A DNA stretch of 64,000 bases from Paramecium sonneborni (lineage: Eukaryota; Ciliophora; Oligohymenophorea; Peniculida; Parameciidae). The stretch lies in contig CAJJDN010000077.1 of assembly GCA_905182985.1 (NCBI GenBank), positions 124,001-188,000 of the forward strand. Direction: 5' to 3'. Position 1 is the stretch's first letter; every line of letters starts with the position of its first letter. Of the stretch, positions 25,391 through 39,368 are shown in pieces. The notes under the pieces were generated by a model. The model searched no databases. It worked only from the letters and a program-made list of their open reading frames with translations, and was not told the origin of the DNA. The position numbers were made by a program, and so were the translations under genes.

Positions 25391-26089
25391 ATGGCAAAAG
25401 AATGTTGCTTCGATAATCAATAAACTATAAACTCTGATGAAGATGATAAATAAATAGATGTATTAACCTTTCCTACTACTGTTTTTTTATTAAGTGAAAT
25501 AAGTACTCACTCTCTTTCCAATTCAGAATCAGCGAATTTACCGATTTCTTCACCAAGATATAAATTCATGAATGAATATTATAGTTCAGAATCTCAAGAG
25601 CCTAATATTTAAACCAGAACTTTTTAAGATTAAAAAATTGCATTATGTCATCAAAACTCAAACAGTTTAAGAGAAAAGTATTCTTTCTATGTACCTTTTA
25701 GCAATTAATTTATTCCACTGAGTCAGTAAACTATAATCCAAAAAAAAACTAATTGTAATTAACTAACTCAAAGAAATTGTTAAGAAAAACAAGAAATTAA
25801 AGTAAAACGTGATCAAAAACTATCTCTACCCTCTATACCTAAAAAAATAAATGAAAAAAGGTTTATATCAAATAAAATAAATGGTATTTTGAAGGAAAGT
25901 TGTCTAAAAAGTCCTGGAAATGGAAATGGCAGAATTCGACCTATTTTCGATCTATTCGTAGGAAGACCTTCAAATAAAAATGTTTCTTTCTAATTCACTA
26001 TTGAATAAATCAAAACCATGAAAAAAAATAATAAATCAAATATATTCAGTGTGCTTAATGAAAATAAAACAAAGCTTTTTCTTATTTGA
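25391..26089 (+). CDS. Hypothetical Ser/Asn-rich protein
   Basis: Uninterrupted frame of 232 residues from ATG 25391 to TGA 26087-26089. Composition is Ser, Asn, Gln and Lys rich, suggesting a mostly disordered protein. The most conserved-looking part is near the C-terminus, GRIRPIFDLFVGRPSNKNVS, which could be a short interaction motif. No membrane segment, signal peptide or recognised domain. Codon use matches the neighbouring genes, and the continuous frame with TAA and TAG used as Gln supports a real gene. Function unknown. Confidence 0.65.
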
Positions 26090-26390
26090 ACATGAGTAAT
26101 TGATAATAATATATTATTGTTTAAATCTTTTTCTTTGTAAATATCCTATTATTATATATTAGTATTTTAATAATTTAATTCATACAATTAATGAATTCTA
26201 AATTAATTTCTTCTGAAAAATTTGAATGAAATTTAAGAAATTCTTTCGAGCTCCTCAATAAAGTTTTTTTATATTTTAAGAAATCTGGAATACTTTTGAT
26301 TTTTAGATAATGGTAAGTATTCAAGTGGTTTTGAAAATATTTGAATGAGAATTCACTAATTAAAATAGTCATAATGTAAAATATAAGACA

Positions 26391-27354
26391 TCACTTAAAT
26401 TTATCTTTATCCTTTTTGTCTGGAGGAGTAACATTTAACTTAAGGCATTTTCCTTTTGAAGAATTCTCAGTTAAATACAATACACTAGGTTATGAGCTAA
26501 AATATAGAAAATACTTTTACATAGAGAATGCCATTCCCGTTAACTCAGGATAATGAGGCAATACAATATTATCAATATTGATACCATTTTAATTATAAAC
26601 ACTGATAAGTCCATCATCAGTCACTTAAGAAAATTCATATCTGGCTACATATAAGAGATCAGTTGAAGAGACTGCACAAGCCATAGGACCAAATCTTCCT
26701 TAAAATTAAATATAAACACTAATTATTAATTACAATAATACCTAAAATAGTATATACCAGCATTGGCTTAAACAAATCTTAGAATTCTATTCTTACCTGT
26801 TTCACATAAATAAATGGTTTTTTCATCATTACCCATACATATACCACTTGGAAATGAAAGACAATATAAGGCTAATGCTTTGCATGTTAAATTTTCTAGA
26901 TCTGCTGCAAACAATGATCCTTTACAGTTATCTATTGCAGTTTCTCCAAATGGCCCAGAATCTGTAAAAAATATCATATCTAACATTTATTGAATTATAT
27001 ACTATTTTTAGGAGATAGTAAAAGTGAATTAGGACCAAGAAGAGGCATTCCTTCAAATTCATTAATGAAATCAATAATTTCATCATTATCTTCTTCTTGA
27101 CAAAATTTTTGAATGGATTATCTAGCCATATTAGCAACATAAGAAACTTTATTCTTATTATCCATTTTAATCGAATTAGGCTGACTAGCTACATGAAAAA
27201 AAGTCTATTTCTAAAATGAAAATTATACTTTTTATTGTTCATTCTTGTATTAAATAATTTCTCCATTTTAGGCTGCAACATAAACAGCTCCATCTACTTC
27301 AATTGGACTGTTTAAATAGGATTGTTATTCAATAATGATTTGTGGAACAGACAT
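26391..27354 (-). CDS. SMP-30/strictosidine synthase-like beta-propeller protein
   Basis: ATG at 27352-27354 to TGA at 26391-26393; introns 26980-27002 and 26719-26741 (23 nt each), giving up to 305 residues. Typical propeller strings are present: SPIEVDGAVYVAAQNGEIIQ near the start, LGPNSLLLSPKNN, MIFFTDSGPFGE, FPSGICMGNDEKTIYLCETG and KNRILRF. These match the SMP-30/gluconolactonase-like fold, where metal-binding loops and DSG or ETG motifs recur. Enzymes of this fold hydrolyse lactones or esters; the substrate here is unknown. A segment at 26497-26514 is an 18-nt GTA...TAG candidate intron with no stop in frame, so it could be spliced or retained. No signal peptide is obvious. Confidence 0.85.
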
Positions 27355-27477
27355 TTTAAAATAAATAATATAATAAAAGTAAAAATGAATAAATAATTAA
27401 AAGATTAATAGCTATTAATTAAATTTATATTTGAATTGAGATAAATAATGGTATATACTTATATGAATATTTATAAA

Positions 27478-28989
<1,512 letters not shown>

Positions 28990-29139
28990 TCAATTACTTT
29001 AATATTCAAATTATTTTATATTGAATTACTTTGAATCTTTAAAGCTCATTTATCTTACTATCAAATATTGAATTTTTAACTTTTAAAATAACTAAAATTG
29101 ATAATAACTTTAGATATTAATTTTTTTCTTCAAATAAAA

Positions 29140-32094
29140 ATGATCATAAAAGGCAAAATAATCAAAACACAACAACCAATTTAATTCTAAATCTCACAAA
29201 GTATAAAACACACTGGTTAACCAGAAAAAGCTAAAATTAGCGTAATGAGCATCAAACAATTTCTAAAAGAAGTTGATATTGATGATGAATTTTATGAGAA
29301 CCCTTCCAATTTAAAATAAGCAGCATATTAATACAGTTTTGCCATTGGGTTTAACTTAAATTATAATTTGACAAATGCTAAATAATGGTTGTCATCTAAA
29401 GAATTAATTGAACTTACTTATGTATTAAAATGGATATATGATGTTTCATCAGATGAAGAAAAAGAAAATATTGATATTATTTTTGATCCTAAAGATGATG
29501 TTTTGAAGAACATAGTATTATTAAATATAGCTTTGGAGTAGAAAAAATTAACATTTATGCCTCCTTATCTTGTTAATGATAAATGTGAAATCATTTATGG
29601 ATTATCTTTGATTATATAAAAAAAAATAGAAAATGATAATATTGATTAATTCATTCCTCTATTATAAGAGATGGAAAAAAAAAGTAGTTCATCAAGAATC
29701 AATTAAATAATAGTTTTAGAATTATTTGACATAGTTTTATCAAAATTGTCTGGTGACCCGCAGGATCTCTTTAATAAGTTGATTTCAAATAACCATATTA
29801 TTAATTTGTAAATTTGGGAATAAGAATAAAACGATTTTATTGAATAAGAATTAGAAATGCCTTATTTTTATCTTCGACAGACAAAAAAGGTTTATCAAAA
29901 TACAAAAGAGGGGTATGAGATGACAATAAATGAATTTAAATCAAAATGGGAAAAATACATATCAAAACAAAAGTTGGATCTTTTTGACCTTCCGGAATAA
30001 AATGAAAAGATAGATCCGTAAGAATTAGAAGCGTAAATTCCAGAAAAAGCAGATGAAACAAAGTCAGAAATAAAAAAGTCAACCCGACCAAAATCGAGAA
30101 TTAATAAAAAAAAATTATTAGATAGTACCATTTAAAAAGAAATTCCTTCTGCATCTGACCAAAAATAAATTCCTCTATAAGATTCACTTTCAGAATCAAC
30201 CAAAGAAATTGTTCCTCCTCTGCCTCCACCTCCACCTCCACCTCCACCTCGTCTACTTATGTAAAATGGAAATCCAAAACCTAATCAAGCTCCTAATTAC
30301 TCTAAATTTTGTTTTAATCCTATTGAAAAAAATATTGATATGAGTATCTGGACTGTTCAACTTTAAGATTTTGAAATTTAAGTTAATCATGATATTCTTA
30401 AATATTTTATAAAGAAGGAAAGATAATAATAATAAAAAGTTGTTGAAATTAAAAAAGTATAAAAGGACATAATTGAAGTTATGCCATCAGTTTTTAAGGA
30501 GGAGGAAATGGGGATTGAATTACTCTAAAAAACCCTTTCAAAAGTCGACTTAGATATTTTATTGGATTAAATAAATGAACTTAAATTCCTGGATAAAAAT
30601 TAAGATATCTAAATTATATCAATCATTGAGGATCTTAATAATTAATTAAAAAAAATAACTAAAAAAAAGGATTTAGAAAAAAGTATTAAAGACATTTAGC
30701 AAACAATATAAAAGGCAAAAACAGATAATGAATAATATGCAAAAAAAAAGTAGGAAGAAGAAAATAATTAAGAGATACAAGAGATATAGAGATTAAAGAA
30801 CTTATAAGGAATTGAAAAAGAAGAAGCTCTTTTAGAGTTTGATTAAAGTTTAAATACTTTACAAAATGATTTAAACTCTGAAATTGGAGAAAAAGTTGTC
30901 TAATAGCTTATTGAAGAATAGGAAAAAACATTGAAATAATTGAGAACTGATCTTGAAAATACATATTTGAAAAAACCTGAATAAATTATCAAGGTTGATG
31001 ATAAAATATCAAAATAAGAATAAAATAATTTAGAATTACAAGAAAAGAAAAAAGATATACTTCAATAATTTGAAAGTGCTCTTTTATAAAAACAATAGCG
31101 ACTAAAATCTATAAAACCTCCCAGATAAGATAAATTTAAGGTTCATCCAAACGATCTCTTTATAAAAAAAATATATGATAAAAATCCTAGGAATGGAATT
31201 TAGATTGAGGCTTTTTAAAAAGAATATAGAGATCGTAAAATTCATATATCTAACACAGTAACATAAAACAGAGAAATTCTTTCTGAGCTCAGTAGAGACA
31301 AAGAATTGATTATGTATTTTTAATACATTAAATAATATGGAAAAATATTTAATGAAATAAAAAGTGATAAATATGGTTACCAATTTGAAAATATTCTAAC
31401 ATTTTCATATAAGACTTAATAATTAGAAGGTAACTAGGAAGAATTAATAAAATATATTGTATAAAGCATGTTAAATTATAATACAATTTTAAAATTAGTG
31501 AACAACATGGTCATTCAAAAGAAGTCTTATGAAGAATTAGAAGAAGCAATAACATAAAAGATGTCTGATTTGAATATGAATAAAGGCCCAAAAATTTTTG
31601 CAAAATTAAAAACAATGATAAAGGAAAGAATGCCATTAGAAAAATTAGAAATCGAGATTGACAAAATGATGCTGTTTAAAAATTTAGAGGAAACCCCATA
31701 TAAACATCTTTATGTTTTATCTCAAAAAAATCGCGCTTTATCAGAAATTAAAGATATTATAACTTTATTTAAAGAACATTAAACATGGCTTGAAAAATAT
31801 TTAAAATAATTAAGTGAGAATTAAGATAATATAATGTTTGTTGAAAAAGCCTAAAAATATGCAAAAGAATATAAAGAGTTTATTTTTTAAATGGAGATCA
31901 TATATAATACAGATTCAAAAAATTTATAGGAAATTAGATATTTCTTCAGTGATTTCAGAGATAAAATTGAATCACCATAATTCTTTTAAGATATATTGAC
32001 TATAAAAACTCTATTGAGAAACTATTAATATGTAATAGAAGAAGAGATGAAAAAAACGAGATTGTAGATGCTAAAAGCATCAAAAAAGAGTTGA
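29140..32094 (+). CDS. Large FH1-like polyproline and coiled-coil protein, possibly a divergent formin
   Basis: A single uninterrupted frame of 984 residues from ATG 29140 to TGA 32092-32094; an in-frame ATG at 29245 is a plausible alternative start. Residues ~40-300 are helical and could be an armadillo-like regulatory region. A polyproline run (LPPPPPPPPPP) lies near residues 358-372, like a formin FH1 domain that binds profilin. After it comes SIWTVQLQDFEIQVNHDIL, resembling the start of an FH2 domain, then a long coiled coil (about 480-660) and a helical C-terminal part (KGPKIFAKLKTMIKERMPLE). I do not see the classical FH2 GN-x-x-N-x-G signature, so the formin assignment is tentative. 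If correct it would nucleate actin filaments. Confidence 0.6.
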
Positions 32095-32124
32095 TTATTA
32101 TAAATATAAAGAAAAAATTAGAAA

Positions 32125-32221
<97 letters not shown>

Positions 32222-32222
32222 A
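32125..32222. repeat. AAT microsatellite joined to ATT microsatellite, a perfect palindrome
   Basis: About 66 bases of AAT repeats run directly into about 30 bases of ATT repeats, with the junction at 32190/32191. Arms of about 30 bases are perfectly self-complementary and could form a hairpin or cruciform. It lies in the gap between the FH1-like gene and WDR70. Apparent isoleucine-only frames here are artefacts. Confidence 0.95.
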
Positions 32223-32503
32223 CTTTTTGAATGAGCATAATTATTTGTAGGTAAAAAATAATGCTGTTTTTTGTATGATTCAATTTTGTTGTTAGTTTTG
32301 CTTTTGTTTAATGAATGGTGGTATATATTTTTAGTTAATTTCCCTCTCTTTTTAACTTGTAAATTATTATTATTGTTATTAAAATATTTTAAAATGTACT
32401 GGGGGATTCTGATTAGGGATTTACAGTAAATCTTTAAAAATCCTCCTTTATATCTCTGTCATAAAAAATCTAAATAATTTCCAAAAATTAAATATATTAA
32501 ATA

Positions 32504-34474
32504 ATGGACGATGTTTTAAAAGATAAGTTTATTTCCACAAAGCCTAACATTCCTGAAGAAGCAGAGTTTATTATTGAAACACCTTAAATAATAGTCACAG
32601 AAAAATAAGTATAATAAACAGGTTAGGTTGGTCCAGCAAAACCATCTGATGAAGAGAGCTATTCGTCAGATGAAGAAGTGATTGAACCAGATTATGAACC
32701 AATTTAAAAATAGGTAAAAGTAAGTGAAAATGAAGGAGTTAGGTTATAAAATGATGCTTAGAGAAAGAAATAAATTTTTAAAGATGAAGATGATGATTAT
32801 ATTGATCCTGCAGCTTTAGCTAGAGATCCTGCCTTAAGAGAAGCAGTTGAAGCTTAAGCAGCAAAAAGAGCTTTATTAAAATATCAACCATAAAATGAAG
32901 AATTACCTACCATGGAAATTCAAAAATAAAGATTAGCAAATTTTCCAATAACACATTAATTATTGATAAAAGGACACACAAAATAAGCAACAGCAATAGG
33001 AATAGATAATGCTGGATCTAGATTAGTAACAGGAGCATATGATTGTATAGTAAGATTTTGGGATTTTTATGGAATGGATAAAAACACTCATAGTTTTAGA
33101 TTAGTAACACCATATGAAGGAAATTAAGTTAATTAAATAAGTTGGGCAAAAGATGGCAAAAATGTATTAATAATATGTGCAGATGCTTAAGCATGTGTAT
33201 TGGATAGAGAAGGGAAAAGAACTATGGATACTCATAGAGGAGATATGTATATAAGAGATATACTTAAAACTATTGGACATACAGCAGCTATAAATTCTGG
33301 TTGTTTTCATCCAGATTTTAGTGATGTCTTTGTAACTTGTAGTGATGATGGAACTGTAAGAATTTGGGATATGACAAAAAAGCTTTATGGAGTTGCATAA
33401 TGTTTAACTCATAAAGATGCTGTTAAATGCGTTGATAAAACTGGTCATAAAGTTTAAGTCTAATGTGTTACCATTAGAGGAAGATTATTATTATGCTATT
33501 GTAGTGATAAAACTATTAAAGCTTATGAAGTTAATTAAAATTGTAGAGAAATTAAAAAAAGACCATTATTTACTATCTAAGATGCTCATAAAGAGTTTGT
33601 TACTAAAATTAAAATTCTAGCTGATCAAAAGAGATTCATTACATAAAGTGTTGACAATACTATTAAATTATGGGAAACATCAAATACTAAACATCATATT
33701 TATTTACAATATTGTAGTATTAACAGATTTCCTCCAACAAGATTTGATTTAAATTTTGATGAAAGTATACTAGTTACAGCTCATCATACATTTAAAGATG
33801 GATATCAAATTGCTGGACCTACAGAATTATTATTTTTAAATGTTAATGATTTAAGTATTAATTGTAGAGTTCAATTATTTGATCAAGCTATTACTGAAGT
33901 TTTATGGCATCCAACTTTAAATTAAATATTCTTAGGAAGTGATGATGGTCATGTGAGAGCATTATTTAATCCTAAATTAAGTTAAAAAGGGGCATTATTA
34001 GCAACTAATAGAGCAGTTAAATTTGTACATGCTGAAAATATGGAATTAGAAAGACATGTCCTTATTCCTGAAAATTTATATATATTTAAAGTTAGCGAAA
34101 CTGTTCATGGAGGAATGAAAATTGTTGAAGAAAAAAAGAGTGCCAAAGATTAACCTAGAAAACCAGAACCTCCATAAAAAGGACCTGGAAAAGGAGGAAA
34201 ACGATCAGGTCCAGCTACATTAACATAAAATATAATGAGCACTTTAAATGATAGACCAGAAAAAGAAGATGTTGTTGAAGAGTTAACCAAATTAGATTAT
34301 ATCACAAAATAAAATCCCTAATATGTTGCGTAAGCATATAAAAATACATAACCTGTATAAATCTACGACTACTCTGTTAATTAATAATAAGAACATACCT
34401 TATTATCTTCAATTAAGAAAATATGTCCTCATTGTGGTATGAAGATTTGTGCTTGTAAAAGAAAAGTTGTTTGA
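32504..34474 (+). CDS. WDR70: WD-repeat protein WDR70 (gastrulation-defective 1) family
   Basis: Intronless, 656 residues, ATG 32504 to TGA 34472-34474. The N-terminal ~140 residues are acidic. WD repeats start with LLIKGHTKQATAIGIDNAGS, RLVTGAYDCIVRFWDFYGMD, and continue through GDMYIRDILKTIGHTAAINS, CSDDGTVRIWDM and EVLWHPTLNQIFLGSDDGHV. The post-propeller block KPEPPQKGPGKGGKRSGPAT is characteristic of WDR70, which acts in DNA damage signalling and histone H2B ubiquitination with CRL4 (family knowledge). An unusual feature is the C-terminal end, ICPHCGMKICACKRKVV, a CxxC...CxC string not part of the family as I know it. It could be a small metal-binding tail. Assignment is firm. Confidence 0.95.
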
Positions 34475-35713
34475 AATAACATAAATAATAAATTATTAAT
34501 AAATTGTTTCAATTTAATCTATATTTTTTTAATTTTCTATTACTCTTAACCTTATAAGGAATTTCAATTGAGAAAGATTTATTTCACAATATTGAAAATT
34601 TCTCAATATGGCAAATACATTGTAACCATTATAATATTAATTATAAAAATTGTTTAAAATATATAAAATTAATATTGCATCATTTTTTATATATGATAAT
34701 AGTTTACCAAGATATCAAATTCAAATTTACTACATATTATTGAATAAACACATATATTATTCAAAAATCAACATTATGATAAGACCCTTTTGATTACCTA
34801 ATAATCCCTTTCCTAAACAGCTTATTGAAAAACCTTTCAAGATTTTAGAGGGAATTACAATTAGACTAATGATTAGTTCAATTATGAAAATAGGTATGCT
34901 ACAAAGTAAATTAACAATAATAATGATGGTTATGTTGTCAATTTTTTTTTCTATTATTGCATAACAGCTTCTGTTTTTAGGATTAAAAGTGCAAATGCTA
35001 AAAAAGGGAATACTGATAGCAGAATTAAGATTTAAATAAAATTTAGAAGAGCCAAAAACAGAGTGATTTTAAGTTCAATGAACCATTGACAATTTGTACA
35101 TTAGAAATTTAGGGCTTTATTTGATGTAAAAAGTTCCAAATATATTAAATAATTCTAACTAAATTTTTAATGAAACATTCTATAGCTAGATGAATTGTGA
35201 GTGCCAATTCCAAAAAGAATGGTGTATTAGCCGAGAGTATCAAGATGATCATTAATGCCTAAAATTTTACTTTTTAAAATACTTGAGGTTTATTTAGATA
35301 TAGATAGCCAAGTTTGAGATTTTTTATTTGGTTGAACCATAAAATGATATTATTGTTTTTAATATATGTAAAAATTAGTGTTAAATGTGAATATTATAAA
35401 GAAGATTATTTTAATAAAATAAATTTCAGAATTAACTAAATTCAAATTTGTCATGCATAAAAATTGTTGCCAATGAATTTATTCAATTTAATTATTTTAT
35501 ATTAAATCTTTATGAAGAAAAGTATGTTAAAAAGTTAATTTAATAAAAATTATATTTTCTGAAAACTCTATTATGAATTTAAGATTTGTAACAATTTCTG
35601 AGCTTTTGAATAAAAAAATAGGTAGTTTAAATCTCAAAAACTTTGAAAGCAAACTTAAGTTAAGAAATAAGGTGCATTAGATAAAGAATTATTAATAATT
35701 ATACACTTGCATT
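34475..35713. other. AT-rich region with one weak coding-like stretch
   Basis: Mostly non-coding AT-rich DNA. Around 34840-35087 on the plus strand a frame without TGA reads RYATKQINNNNDGY and later RIKIQIKFRRAKNRVILSSM before TGA. It has no visible start, and an in-frame TGA lies just upstream. It may be a decayed exon. Nothing else recognised. Confidence 0.35.
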
Positions 35714-36184
35714 TCATTTATTAATAAACTAAATAATATGATAAATTTAAGAATTATTGAAATCTTTGGATATCATCAGTAATTTTGTTCTTAACTATTA
35801 TCTTTGAAACCTTTGGACATTTTGAACAATAGAGTTTTATTTTTGATTTTTACTTTAATAGAAGTTATTAAACTTTTGATGGAATTGTTATTTGCTCTCT
35901 TAACTAAAATTAAACTGATGTTCTCGTAATGAAGGTGATGCCTATCTCCTGATATTGAATTGTTTACGATATGGCATGAGGGGTTGTTTTTGAGACTCTC
36001 TTATATTCGGAGATTAAGATTGTTGAGTAATGCATTTCTTAAATTAAATATTGTTGAATTGGTTGGTATTAGTTTTAAGTTGTTGTTAACAGTTGTTAAG
36101 CGAATCACTTAAAACTTTAAGCTGATTAGTATTAGGAGTTTGAGCATAATCTTCCCATCCTTGTAAATCTAGTTTTAAAATCAT
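35714..36184 (-). CDS. Hypothetical Gln/Asn-rich protein
   Basis: Continuous minus-strand frame of 156 residues from ATG at 36182-36184 to TGA at 35714-35716. It begins MILKLDLQGWEDYAQTPNTN and is rich in Gln, Asn and Ser, with basic patches (QRFQRQQLRTK). It appears largely disordered with no recognised domain. The high number of TAA/TAG codons read as Gln, with no TGA across 156 codons, supports coding. Function and family unknown. Confidence 0.55.
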
Positions 36185-36269
36185 TTGTATAAAAATTATT
36201 TGGTCGTGATTAAGTACATAAATATATAAATAAAAGAAATCATATATTAGTAAATCATTATTGTTGTTC

Positions 36270-37260
36270 TTTTATGGGAATTGCTAAGAATATATTTATG
36301 AATTGGTAGAGGAAATTGTATAATAAACAAAAAAGGCATATTATTCTACAGATTTAATTAATCAAGAGGATAGAGAACCTTGTAAAAGAAAATAATAAAA
36401 ATCAAATATAATTCAAAAGTTTAAATATAAGATTATTATGTATATTAAGATGAATTAAATCAAATAATAATTGCTATTAGAGGAAGTATGAATTATGTAA
36501 AAGATGAAGATTTTATAAATAGGAATACTAATATTATTAAGGATGCCAAGTGCCTTAAAGATTTTATAAAGAACTTCATGGAAATTATAATATATTGATT
36601 ATGTTCCATCTAATTTGAAAGGATTATTCTTAGTTAAAATCATTATATACGAAGATACCTTTAAATGTACTATTTTATTTGGAAAAGATTTTTTAATTAA
36701 GAAATTAGTAATTCTAATATAATAACATGTAGAATTGCTAGATTTTTGGTAAATTTAATCCCAAAGTATTTATTTATTTTATTATAGTTCGGAAATAAAT
36801 AAAATTGATAAGGATTCAAAAAAGAACATTTTGAAATAGATAACTTAAATATTGCTCTGGATGCAATTTTTAAATATAGGGTTACTTCTAAATCAATATT
36901 AATCATTATTGATAATAAATTAGAAAACTATTAATTTGAAAAAATCACATACATTCATATTTTACATAACTAACCCATACAAAGATTCTAGTTATTGCTA
37001 ATGAAGTAGCTATAACTAAAATACTTCCCTTTTCTAAATTGTTAATTTCAGAAAAACAGCTTGCTATATCTTCATTTTCAATACTTTTTAAGTTTGTAAT
37101 TGCACAAGTACATGGAATTGGACTTATTTATAAAATTCAGCTCAGTTTAAACTCTGTTTCTATTGTTATTCCTATTTTTGTTACAACAGTAATATATACT
37201 TCAACTTATAGATTATCCAAAAAGACATTCAACCTATCCAATTTATAGGAGATATGTTAA
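36270..37260 (+). pseudogene. Remnant resembling a class 3 lipase gene
   Basis: Several plus-strand coding-like strings in changing frames. Near 36290-36360 one frame reads ELVEEIVQQTKKAYYSTDL. Near 36430-36500 another reads YYVYQDELNQIIIAIRGS, which resembles the class 3 lipase signature preceding the active-site region (IVIAFRGS/T). The nucleophile motif GHSLGG, expected about 80 residues later, was not found, and TGA codons interrupt each frame. I could not connect the pieces with short introns. Probably a decayed lipase gene; a badly resolved real gene is the alternative. Confidence 0.3.
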
Positions 37261-37400
37261 TTTGTTAATATAATTCTTAACTTATTTTTATCTATTTCTG
37301 AAAAGAAAAAAGAAAGTATATTTGAGTGTTAATAAAAATACTGTTCAATATAAATATTATAAATTCTCATTTATAAATAATAATAAATTTTATATAAACT

Positions 37401-38097
37401 ATGCAAAGTTATATGCAACAATAAAATAAATAGTAATTTTATAGGGTATTTTAAGAGAATTGATTATTCATAAAAGAAGACTTAGTGATATTTAACAAAG
37501 AAAGATTTCTATTCCAAAATTAGATAAAACTGTTGATATATATAAATAAAACAGATTTATTACTGCTAGAAAATAAGAAATAAATAAATGGGAAGGAATA
37601 AAGATATAAAATTAGAAATTACTAAAGAAAATAAATAATGTTGAATCATCTTTTCAAAAATCTGTAAATATTCAATAAAATATTCTTGTATTCAAGATAA
37701 TCCATTCGCAGTGTTAGCTCTTGTAATTCTAGAAAATCTATTGAATATAAGGAGAATTGATAAAAAGAAAATAATAGAATATAACTTAAATTATAGAAAA
37801 TGTAATAATTTTGGAAACTTCTATTCTAGTACTTCTACTTTCAAAAAGCCTAAAAAATAATGTTAAAGGATTTCATAGTCTAGTCAAAAATTAGAAAAAT
37901 CACATTAATTGAATAATAGTTACTAGAAAAGCTTTAATGTTTAACCCATAATGAATTATAGGTTTTAAGGGAAGGGGTTTACGAAACATAAAATTTTTCA
38001 TTAATCTGGAGAAGAGAAATAAAAAATAATGTCAATAATCTAAAAATATTAATAAGTTTTGGATTAATTTCTACCCAACACCTAATTTAATAAATGA
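37401..38097 (+). CDS. CFAP97/Hemingway-domain ciliary protein
   Basis: ATG 37401 to TGA 38095-38097 with introns 37433-37455 (23 nt) and 37723-37751 (29 nt), 214 residues. The N-terminal ~85 residues fit the CFA97/KIAA1430 (Hemingway) pattern: HKRRLSDIQQRKISIPKLDK followed by a helical block ending ARKQEINKWEGIKIQNQKLL. This matches the family's R...I...P...E...I..EN..LL.K arrangement. The C-terminal half is basic, Ser/Gln/Asn rich and probably disordered. Family members are needed for motile cilia and flagella, consistent with a heavily ciliated cell. Its stop lies 25 bp from the stop of the convergent coiled-coil gene. Introns end in AAG rather than TAG but restore the frame exactly. Confidence 0.72.
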
Positions 38098-38122
38098 AAA
38101 TTATAAATCTGTATAATATATT

Positions 38123-39219
38123 TCAAAAATTCTTGGGTAGCGTTTTACATTTATCACAAATTCTTGAAATGAATTCAATTAATTTTTAATTTTGTTCTTT
38201 CAATTTTTAATTTTCAATAATATGTCCTTCTTCTGGGTTTTCTGAAACTTAATTTTTTTTCTTGAAAATTATTAAAAATTAAATACTTCTAATTTTTACA
38301 GTTCTTCTTTTAATTAATTATTAGCTTATTATTGTTAATAATTTAAATTTAATGAAATTTTAAGTTTATTTTGCAATTCTTCCTTAGATACTACACTTTC
38401 AGAAAGAGTATTAAATGATTCTTCAGTCTTTTTGTTATTTTTTGATTGAATGTAATGTATACTTTAGTGAAGCTATGATTATAAATCAAATATAGAATGA
38501 GACAGAGATTTTTGTGAAATTTGTGTAATTTGAGATGTACTATTTATAAGTTCTTTAGAAAAGGCTGTTGGAATGATATTAGATTATGAATTCAATTGGC
38601 ATGATGAACCAAACGATTATACAGATTAGATAACAGAAAGATTTATTTTGTCTACAATTTGCTATGAATAATAGTCAAAAATATTACTTTATAAATTCGT
38701 TGTCTAAAAGCATTCAATTCAGAATCTAGAATTTATTGTTATTGTTCTTCATCTAAATTTTCACTATTTTACAATGGAAACGAATCTAAAGAAACTCTAG
38801 GTTAAGTAGTAAGTTCACAAAGATAGTGACCAATCACTTCATTTAATTTTAAGCCTAATTAATCCAATGTAGTGTTAAACTATTCATTTTATTAAAAATC
38901 AAACAGTGGACTTTCATAATTTTCTTAATTTATTTTAGTTTTGATTTCCACATTATTGTCACTAGATCCCTAATAAAAATCTTTGAGACCTAAAATATTT
39001 AAATCATTTAATTAAACAGAACTTTGAAGATCTTCTTTGTCTTTCTTGGATAATAAATTTTTATCAGTCTAAAGTTTAATTAACAAATACATTCTCATTT
39101 TATTAAGTCTTTTCTATAACATTATTGGATTTGTTTCTTAGCTTAGTTTAAGAATGGGATCTTGAAATACCACATATGTCTAAATCATTGACTAAAGAAT
39201 TGTCATTTCTATTTCTCAT
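38123..39219 (-). CDS. Hypothetical coiled-coil protein
   Basis: ATG at 39217-39219 to TGA at 38123-38125. Three introns (22, 26 and 26 nt) each bypass a TGA and give exactly 340 residues. The N-terminal half is acidic and Asn/Gln rich (LGLKLNEVIGHYLCELTTQP). The C-terminal half contains a coiled coil (SKEELQNKLKISLNLNYQQQ) and ends with a cysteine pair (FISRICDKCKTLPKNF). No known domain recognised. The divergent start of the CNBD gene is about 150 bp away. Confidence 0.7.
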
Positions 39220-39368
39220 CTGATTATAAGTATTTATGATATATATAAAAAAGTTAATTTTTGATATCTAACTTAAATTAAAATCTATAAGTTTTTTTTT
39301 AGTTTTCTAAAAGAAAATGAAAGCAAGAAGAGTTATAGAAATTAAATATTATTCATTATTTATTTATT

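Noticed and set aside
26175..26372. Minus-strand frame of 65 residues upstream of the SMP-30-like gene's 3' end
   Set aside because: Under the ciliate code it does not stop until it overlaps the convergent gene at 26089, and its sequence matches nothing recognisable.
30210..30250. CCT/CCA repeat as a regulatory or satellite element
   Set aside because: It is in frame within a long ORF and encodes a polyproline run, so it is better explained as coding.
32098..32283. Minus-strand frame encoding a long isoleucine run
   Set aside because: It is simply the translation of the AAT/ATT microsatellite and has no coding support.
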